Shown: one piece after another, positions 58,506-64,000 of the stretch
How the letters are laid out: every line of letters starts with the position of its first letter
Numbering within the stretch: the first letter of the stretch is position 1
Assembly (NCBI GenBank): GCA_027494165.1
Contig: JAOSJM010000005.1
Coordinates: 496,001 to 560,000, forward strand
Origin: Acidimicrobiia bacterium
Lineage (GTDB): Bacteria; Actinomycetota; Acidimicrobiia; IMCC26256; JAOSJM01
DNA: 64,000 nucleotides
Direction: 5' to 3'
Made by a program: the position numbers and the translations under genes
The notes under the pieces: generated by a model
The model's input: the letters and a program-made list of their open reading frames with translations, nothing else
The model's database searches: none
Told to the model about the DNA's origin: nothing

Positions 58506-59357
58506 GTGCCGCCGTCGTCCATGGAACCCGGGGCCGCCGTGGAGCGTGACGTCCACGTCGACGGGCTGCGGCTCCGCTACCGCGAGACGGGCGATCCGGC
58601 CGCGATGCCGGTGCTGCTCCTGCACGGGCTCATGGGCCACCCCCGGGAGTGGGACACGCTCACGGCCGCGCTCACGCCCCGGTTCCGGGTCATCGGCCTC
58701 CACCAGCGGGGCCACGGCGAGAGCGACCGGGCGGCCGAGTACGCCGCGGCGGCGATGGCCGGTGACGTCCTGGGGCTCGCCGACCTCCTCGGCCTCCGCC
58801 GCTTCCACCTGGTCGGGCACTCGATGGGCGGGATGGTCGCGTCGCTGTGCGCCGCCCGGCGCCCCGACCTCGTCGACCGGCTCGTGATGATCGACATCGG
58901 GCCCGACAGCCTGAGCGCCGGCTTCGCCGAGGAGCTGCCCACCGTGCTCGGCGCCTTCGCCGAGGCGTCCTACACCCGTCCCGACGAGGCCGTGGACGAG
59001 TGGCTGGCGGGCAACCCCCTCGCCCGGGAGCCGCTCGTGCGCCACTACGTCGAGCAAAGCCTCGTCGCGGGAGACGACGGGCTGCTGCGGTGGCGGTTCG
59101 ACGCCGCCGGGCTCGTCGGGTTCGCGACCGGCGGGGTCACCGAGGGCGAGCTGTGGCGGGCGATCGACGCGATCACGGCGCCGACGCTCCTCGTCCGGGG
59201 CGAGCACAGCCCGCTGCTCTCGCGGGCCACGGCGGAGCGCGTGGTGTCCCGCCTCGCCCGCGGCCGCCTCGTCGAGATCCCCGGCGGCGGGCACGACCTC
59301 GGCGTGGAGCGGCCCGAGGCCGTCGCGACCGCCGTGCTCGACCACCTCTCGGAATGA
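58506..59357 (+). CDS. Alpha/beta hydrolase
   Basis: This 283-residue hydrolase shows [28 protein letters not shown] and the nucleophile elbow [13 protein letters not shown]. The acid/His part reads [13 protein letters not shown] and [14 protein letters not shown]. The GTG start at 58506 has GGAGGAGG 7-8 nt upstream. It is a single gene divergent from the enoyl-CoA hydratase. Substrate unknown. Confidence 0.88.
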   Translation: MPPSSMEPGAAVERDVHVDGLRLRYRETGDPAAMPVLLLHGLMGHPREWDTLTAALTPRFRVIGLHQRGHGESDRAAEYAAAAMAGDVLGLADLLGLRRFHLVGHSMGGMVASLCAARRPDLVDRLVMIDIGPDSLSAGFAEELPTVLGAFAEASYTRPDEAVDEWLAGNPLAREPLVRHYVEQSLVAGDDGLLRWRFDAAGLVGFATGGVTEGELWRAIDAITAPTLLVRGEHSPLLSRATAERVVSRLARGRLVEIPGGGHDLGVERPEAVATAVLDHLSE

Positions 59358-59418
59358 CGGTTCGCCCGGTTCGGGTGGGGAGGGTGGCTGTCGTACCCTG
59401 CCGGTAGGATACGAACGT

Positions 59419-60605
59419 ATGTACGCTCCGGACGGGATCGGGTTGGTCCGCGAAGGCCTCCAGGCTCTGGCGGGTCGGGATCGTTCGGGCTGGTCGGCGG
59501 GGGCGCGCACGGCGGAGTTGCGGGAGCTCTTGGAGGCCCGGGCCCGTCTGGACGCCGAGTTGCTGGTGGCGGTGGGGGGAGTGGGAGGCGGCGGGGGTTT
59601 CGAGGCCGACGGGGTGGGTGCGGTGGCCTGGCTGGCCCACCACGGCTCGATGACCGGCGCCGAGGCGTCGGGGTGGGTCCGGCGGGCCCGTCTGGTCCGG
59701 GACCATCCCCGCATCGGAAAGGCCTTGGCCGCCGGGGAGGTGAGCGCCTCGCACGTGGGGTTGATGACCAAGGCGGCGTCGCATCGCGAGGAGGTCTTCG
59801 TCGACCACCTCGACGGGCTGGTCGACGCGGCTCGGGGCCTGGCCCCCGAGCGGTACCGCCACGTGATCCGCCGTTGGGCGGTCCTGGCCGACGACCTCTA
59901 CGACCGGGGAGAACCCGAACCGGGCCGCTGGCTGCGCACCACCGTCACCTTCGCCGGGGCGGTCCGGGTCGACGGGATCCTCGATCCCGCCGGTGGTGCC
60001 GTGCTCCTGGCCGCCCTGGATGCCCGCAGCCGACCCGACGGGCCCGGCGACCCCCGCAGCCCCATCGAACGGCGCGCCGACGCGCTCGTCGCGCTGGCCG
60101 CCGGAGACGAACGCCCCACCGTCAACCTCGACGTCCTCGTCGACGTCCACACCCTCGAAGGCCGACCGCCCACCGACCCGGCCGCCGTGCGCTGCGACCT
60201 CACCGGCGTCGGCCCCATCGGCCCCGACCTCATCGGCCTGCTCGCCTGCGACGCCAACATCGCCCGGGTCCTCACCCGCGGACCCTCCGAGATCCTCGAC
60301 CTCGGCCGGCGCACCCGCATCGTCACCCCCGCCCAACGGCGCGCCCTGGCCGTACGCGACGGCGGCTGCGTCTTCCCCGGCTGCACACGCCCCGAACCCT
60401 GGTGCGACGCCCACCACATCATCCACTGGCTCCACGGCGGCCCCGGCGACCTCGACAACATGGCCCTGGTCTGCCGGGCCCATCACACCGCCGTCCACCA
60501 AGGACGCTGGGCTCTCACCCGCACCCCCCACGGCACCATCACCGCCACCCCGAACCCCCCCCCCCACCCCCCCCCCCCCCCCCCCCCCCCGAACCCGAAC
60601 CGTGA
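59419..60605 (+). CDS. DUF222/HNH endonuclease domain protein (13E12 type)
   Basis: The N-terminal DUF222 region is helical (ARTAELRELLEARARLDAEL, VGAVAWLAHHGSMTGAEAS). The C-terminal HNH domain reads VRDGGCVFPGCTRPEPWCDA, then HHIIHWLHGGPGDLDNMALV and CRAHHTAVHQGRW. The tail is encoded by a C run of 11, an A, and 24 Cs; adjusting that count gives PPPP then EPEP and a stop at 60605, which I take as the real end. In the printed frame the protein reads on without sense. TAGGAT lies 8 nt before the ATG (leaderless). CGAACGTATGTACG at the start codon is one base off a LexA core. These are multicopy actinobacterial proteins of unclear role. Confidence 0.82.
60555..60590 (+). repeat. Long poly-C tract within the DUF222-HNH gene
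   Basis: There are eleven Cs at 60555-60565, an A, then 24 Cs at 60567-60590. It encodes a proline tail. Such a run is prone both to replication slippage and to sequencing error, so the printed length is uncertain. Confidence 0.9.
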
Positions 60606-60676
60606 CGGTTACCTGCGCACTCGTGGCGGGCTACGGGCCGGACAACCGTGGCCACTCCCGGGCCTATCGTGTTCAC

Positions 60677-61297
60677 GTGGGAGCCGCCTGGGACTCGTGG
60701 ACCGCAGCATCTCTGAACGCCGACAAGGGTCTGACGATCGTCGACGGTCTGATGCAGTTCGCGAGCGACAAGAGAGGGAACCGCTACAAGAAAGAGCAGC
60801 CGCTCTACATGAGTTCGGTCGCGTTCACGTACGCGGTGTGGGAGAACTACGTCGAGGAAGCGGCCATCGAGCTCGTGACCGCACTTGCGAGGGACTTGGA
60901 GCCCGAGCAGCTCACAAGGCCGCGGGTCCGTGAGTTCATCGAGGAGGGCGCCTCCGTCTGGGATCTGTCGGTCCACCCAGGCTGGCGTCAGCTTTGGGTC
61001 AAGAGGGTGACCGCGCTGGCGAAGGGTGGCGACGGTGGCAACTGGGGACTCAACACGGCCAACGCCAGGAACACGCGGAAGCTGTTCGCCGCAGTCGGCA
61101 TCGATCCCCTCCCTGCCGAACACGCCGAGCGACTTGATCAACTAGTCGCGCTGCGTGGCGAGATCGTCCACACCGCCACAACCACGAGCGGCATCTACAA
61201 GCGGGAGGTAGGCGACTGGCAAGAATTCGTCAGGGAGCTGTACGAGTCTGTCGATGCGAAGGCTCGCCAGCAGTGCAAGAACTGGCTCACGAGCTGA
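60677..61297 (+). CDS. HEPN-domain protein (RiboL-PSP-HEPN-like)
   Basis: This 206-residue helical protein shows two HEPN hallmarks. The first is an N-terminal helix YMSSVAFTYAVWENYVEEAA. The second is the catalytic-type motif LRGEIVHTAT (R-x4-H) near residue 158, as in toxin and defence ribonucleases. HPGWRQLWVKRVTALAK lies between. TATCGT ends 6 nt before the GTG start at 60677, so it may be leaderless. Base composition and codon use (AAG, AAA, AGA, TAC, AGC) look clearly less GC-rich than neighbouring genes, a sign of recent acquisition. No partner antitoxin gene is directly adjacent. RNase activity is inferred. Confidence 0.72.
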   Translation: MGAAWDSWTAASLNADKGLTIVDGLMQFASDKRGNRYKKEQPLYMSSVAFTYAVWENYVEEAAIELVTALARDLEPEQLTRPRVREFIEEGASVWDLSVHPGWRQLWVKRVTALAKGGDGGNWGLNTANARNTRKLFAAVGIDPLPAEHAERLDQLVALRGEIVHTATTTSGIYKREVGDWQEFVRELYESVDAKARQQCKNWLTS

Positions 61298-61431
61298 CCG
61301 CAGCCGCGCCGCGTGACACTTCGGGGTCCGGACTCCCCGGATCGCTCGTCCCAAGTACCCCGCAGCCGCCGCCAGGGGCGTGGTTCCGCAGCACGCGAGC
61401 GCCGCCACCCGGCGCATCGCGGGCGTGTTCG

Positions 61432-61884
61432 TCAACTCGGTTCGGTCCGACCGCCTGTCGCAGCGACCTCGACGTCGACGCCGAGCACCCGATAGGTGTC
61501 GAGCGCTCGCCGGTCGACGGTGACCAGCGGCGACCCGTGCTCCAAGGCGACCGCCCCGACGAGGGCGTCGTACACGGCCCCACCGGCGATCTCACCGGCG
61601 GCAAGGCGTTCCAGGAGCGACGCGGCCGCGTCGGGCGAGAGGAAGCGGGTGGCAGGGAAGTTCTCGCGCATCACCCGGGCCACGACCGCCGGAGTCCGGC
61701 GCGCCGGTGGGGGGAGACGCGTGAGCACGGAGAACGTCTCGAACGCCGCGTGACCCGCCAGACCGAGCCGGCGACCATCCAGCGCGCGCAAGACGTCTGC
61801 GTGATGCTCGTGATCGGCGATGGACAGCGCGACCGCGACGCTCGTGTCGACGAGAACGTCGGGTGCCCTACCGCTGGTCGGCAT
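61432..61884 (-). CDS. vapC: VapC-type PIN-domain toxin
   Basis: This PIN ribonuclease has about 150 residues. Acidic residues are visible in VLVDTSVAVAL (D), AAFETFSVLTRLP (E), GAVYDALVGAVAL (D) and LVTVDRRALDTYR (D). The ATG at 61884 (MPTSGRAPDVLVDTS) overlaps the antitoxin stop by 17 nt, typical of toxin-antitoxin coupling. The frame opens further upstream but inside the antitoxin gene. The 134 bp between its end and the HEPN gene hold only a small GGGG/CCCC hairpin near 61322-61338. Confidence 0.9.
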   Translation of the reverse strand: MPTSGRAPDVLVDTSVAVALSIADHEHHADVLRALDGRRLGLAGHAAFETFSVLTRLPPPARRTPAVVARVMRENFPATRFLSPDAAASLLERLAAGEIAGGAVYDALVGAVALEHGSPLVTVDRRALDTYRVLGVDVEVAATGGRTEPS

Positions 61885-62101
61885 CGCGCAGCAGGCGGAC
61901 GTCGTCGACGCTGAGGGGCTCACCGGAAGCCGGGATCACCAGCCGGCCCTGCTCCTCCTCGACGGTGCCCTCGGCGATCACCTCGACGCGCAGCGCCGCA
62001 CCGTCGGCCGTGACCTCGACCTCCCCGGGGCGCAATCCGAGGCGGTCGCGCAGTGGTTTCGGGATCACCAACCTTCCTGCCTTGTCAATGGTTGCTCGCA
62101 T
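61868..62101 (-). CDS. vapB: AbrB/MazE-fold antitoxin (VapB type)
   Basis: This 77-residue protein begins MRATIDKAGRLVIPKPLRDR, the SpoVT/AbrB swapped-hairpin DNA-binding motif. LGLRPGEVEVTADGAALRVE follows, and a C-terminal segment (ASGEPLSVDDVRLLRD) likely wraps the toxin. TAGCCT ends 6 nt before the ATG, so the mRNA is probably leaderless. The 172 bp upstream (62102-62273) hold this promoter and nothing else I recognise. Confidence 0.9.
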   Translation of the reverse strand: MRATIDKAGRLVIPKPLRDRLGLRPGEVEVTADGAALRVEVIAEGTVEEEQGRLVIPASGEPLSVDDVRLLRDADQR

Positions 62102-62273
62102 ACCATCAGGCTACCAGTTGCGTGTTCGCGTCCCAGCGTGTCGACGGGCATGTGCTCCTTCGTGTCGGTTCAGCGTGTTCGCCCCGCCTCCCAATCGCGC
62201 TCGGGCCCGCGCCGTGACCCACGACCCGACATGCACGTCGCGGCCGAGCAGCGCGGGTCGGCGCAGCAGCGGC

Positions 62274-63137
62274 TCAGCCCGTCGCGTCGAGCGCTCCGCG
62301 GAGCGCCCGGACGAAGGCCCCGGGCTGGTCGCGGGGTGGGTCGTCCGCGGCGTCCTCGACGACGTGGAGGGGCCAGCCGTGTCGCTCGCTCGCCGCCTCG
62401 GCGATCTTCAGCTTCAAGGCCTCGTCGTGGCGGCCCCAGATCAGGACGGTGGGGACCTGGATCCGGTCGAGATCGCCCGGGTCGATGCGAGGCAGGCCGA
62501 CCCTGCGGAAGAGCTTCCGGGCGCCGCTCGCCGTCTCCGACCGGGCGAGGCCGAGGTTGTAGGAGACGAAGGCGGGCCAGTCGGCCCCGAGGTCGGCGCG
62601 CAGGGCGTCGAGGTCGTGGGCGCAGTGGTTCATGAACCGTTCGTAGCCGCGCTCGGAGGGTCGGGCCGTGAAGCGGGCGAAGGTCGAGGCGAAGCCGATG
62701 CCGGGTCGGAAGCGGCCGAGGCCGAGCGAGTCGACCAGCACCAGCGCCCGGAGACGGCGGGGGTTCCCGACCGCGTACCGGGTGGCGATGGCACCCCCGA
62801 GCACGTGGCCGACCAGCACCGCCGGCTCGCCGCAGGTCCGCTCGACGAGCGCATCGAGCCACTCGAGCACGCCCTCCTCGTCCAAGCGGTCGGGATCGCT
62901 CCCGGTGGAGCCGTGGGCCGGAAGGTCGGGGGCCACGACCCGGTGGGTCGTCACCAGGTCGCCGGCGATCCAGCGCCAGTTGACCGCCGATTCGCCGGGG
63001 CCGTGCAGCAGCACCATCGGCGGGCCCGATCCTCCCTCGAGCACGGCGGTGGGCAGGCCGGAGAGGGTCATCCGGCGTTCGGTGAGGGGCACGCCGTCGA
63101 GCAGGCGGGCCCGGTGGGTGGCGAGGGTGGTGGTCAC
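62274..63137 (-). CDS. Alpha/beta hydrolase-fold protein lacking the usual nucleophile
   Basis: This 287-residue protein has the fold's landmarks: MVLLHGPGESAVNWRW, VVAPDLPAHGSTGSDPDRLD, TVLIWGRHDEALKLK. However, the nucleophile elbow reads VLVGHVLGGAIA, with Val (codon GTG) where Ser, Cys or Asp should be. The end of the protein also lacks an obvious catalytic His motif. It may be a non-catalytic binding protein or use another mechanism. The GTG start at 63137 overlaps the methyltransferase stop, so the two are translated together. Confidence 0.82.
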   Translation of the reverse strand: MTTTLATHRARLLDGVPLTERRMTLSGLPTAVLEGGSGPPMVLLHGPGESAVNWRWIAGDLVTTHRVVAPDLPAHGSTGSDPDRLDEEGVLEWLDALVERTCGEPAVLVGHVLGGAIATRYAVGNPRRLRALVLVDSLGLGRFRPGIGFASTFARFTARPSERGYERFMNHCAHDLDALRADLGADWPAFVSYNLGLARSETASGARKLFRRVGLPRIDPGDLDRIQVPTVLIWGRHDEALKLKIAEAASERHGWPLHVVEDAADDPPRDQPGAFVRALRGALDATG

Positions 63138-63991
63138 GGCTGACCGGCCTCTCTCCTGCGGCGGGCGGTGGCGACCAGCAGGTTCGGTTCCATCACCGCG
63201 CCGTCGCCGTCGACGAAGGGCCGGCACCGCTCGACGACGTCACGCTCGAGCGCGGCCCGGGCATCGTCGTCGAGGCCGGCGGCGAGCATGGCCAGCGGCG
63301 TGCTGTGCACGTACTGCCAGAAGAACTCGGCCGGTGGCGGGACCCGCAACGGGAGGGGCCGGGCGTCGGTCTCCACGTCGACGAAGCCGGCCGCGCCGAG
63401 CAGGCCGGTGACCTGCTCGCGGTCGTGGACGGAGAACACGGCGTGCACGAAGCCGGAGGCCTCGGGGCCGACGTGGTCGGCCAGGGCTCCGTCGATCGCC
63501 ACCATGAGCGGCGGGGTGGGCCCGGGGGTACCGAGAGCGACCCGGCCGTCGGAGGCGAGCACCCGGGCGATCTCGGAGAGGGCCGCCGGCTTGTCGGCAA
63601 AGAACTGGAAGCCGAGCGAGCAGACGACGACGTCGAACGACGCCTCGTCGAAGGGCAGGTCCTCGGCGACGCCGGTGTGCCACTCGAGCTCGGGAGCGGC
63701 CCGGTCGGCGACCTCGACCATCGCCGGGTTGGCGTCGACACCGACGACGCTGCCGGTCGGTCCGGCGTGCTCGGCGGCGAGACGGGCGGCGACACCGGTG
63801 CCACAGGCGAGGTCGAGGACCCGGTCGCCCGCGTCGATGCGGGCCGCGTCGACCACGCGCCGGGCCGACGGCGTGCCGATGGGCGGCACGAACCAGCGCT
63901 CGTAGTCCTCGGCGATCCGGAGCATGGCCTGGCTCGGATTCGACGGTGCGTGGCCGGTCTCGTTCGTGGCGTTCGTGACGTCCGTGCGCAT
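63134..63991 (-). CDS. SAM-dependent methyltransferase
   Basis: This class I methyltransferase of 285 residues has motif I as VLDLACGTGVAARLAAEHAG, motif II VVGVDANPAMVEVADR and motif IV FDVVVCSLGFQFFADKPAAL. These fit the UbiE/COQ5-like group acting on small molecules. The ATG at 63991 is near the right edge, so upstream signals are mostly cut off. It is coupled by a 4-nt overlap to the nucleophile-less alpha/beta hydrolase. Confidence 0.88.
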   Translation of the reverse strand: MRTDVTNATNETGHAPSNPSQAMLRIAEDYERWFVPPIGTPSARRVVDAARIDAGDRVLDLACGTGVAARLAAEHAGPTGSVVGVDANPAMVEVADRAAPELEWHTGVAEDLPFDEASFDVVVCSLGFQFFADKPAALSEIARVLASDGRVALGTPGPTPPLMVAIDGALADHVGPEASGFVHAVFSVHDREQVTGLLGAAGFVDVETDARPLPLRVPPPAEFFWQYVHSTPLAMLAAGLDDDARAALERDVVERCRPFVDGDGAVMEPNLLVATARRRREAGQP

Positions 63992-64000
63992 GGGCTCCTC

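Noticed and set aside
61142..61435. Minus-strand frame overlapping the HEPN gene
   Set aside because: It is mostly antisense to the HEPN gene, with no motif and no start signal.
60677..61923. HNH, HEPN and VapC together as one restriction or defence operon
   Set aside because: The DUF222-HNH gene has its own promoter, VapBC is on the opposite strand with its own promoter, and no shared control is visible.

Overview
The window comes from a high-GC actinobacterium. The class Acidimicrobiia is my best guess, inferred from gene content and not from any marker comparison. Supporting signs are the ImuA'/ImuB/DnaE2 mutasome with actinobacterial LexA boxes, a histone-like HU gene beside a lysine/alanine-rich tail gene, an F420 biosynthesis gene (cofC), a DUF222-HNH gene, and many leaderless start codons placed 6-10 nt after a TANNNT box. 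About twenty reading-frame breaks, almost all in short runs of C or G, interrupt otherwise intact conserved proteins. I read these as indel errors of a long-read assembly, so interrupted genes are annotated as single genes.

Layout. 1-5.5 kb: SOS mutasome (dnaE2, a small unknown gene, imuB, imuA'), all on the minus strand, with two LexA boxes. 5.6-33.1 kb: a catabolic island, minus strand apart from xdhC. It holds an IclR regulator, two three-subunit molybdenum hydroxylases, an 8-oxoguanine-deaminase-like hydrolase nested inside the second, a nucleoside-type (BMP) ABC transporter with two binding proteins, a cytosine-deaminase-like hydrolase, FdrA, DUF1116, DUF2877 and carbamate kinase (the AllFGH/AllK set), an MmgE/PrpD protein, a cyclase-family hydrolase, a hydantoinase, a nitrilase-type carbamoylase and the divergent chaperone gene xdhC. 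Together they suggest import of a purine-like or other N-heterocycle, hydroxylation and deamination, ring opening, and phosphorolytic carbamoyl transfer so that carbamate kinase can make ATP.

33.2-45.1 kb: housekeeping and accessory genes: an Nfu_N-like protein, rnhB, GYD, RpiB-like, HAD, a GH38 alpha-mannosidase, an unknown protein coupled to plsC-gpsA, a phosphoesterase, and an ABM-cofC-PIG-L run. 45.1-48 kb: lysine-rich tail gene, hup, tRNA-Glu, tRNA-Gln, gltX. 48-52.3 kb: branched-chain amino-acid operon leuB-ilvE-cimA behind a putative leader-peptide attenuator. 52.5-57.4 kb: a branched-chain-type ABC binding protein and a fused LivH-LivM permease, YceI and a GreA-like factor. 57.5-64 kb: enoyl-CoA hydratase, alpha/beta hydrolases, DUF222-HNH, HEPN, VapBC and a methyltransferase.

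Four intergenic tandem-repeat arrays (109, 23, 44 and 74 bp units) stand out. Two of them carry copies of the end of the neighbouring gene.
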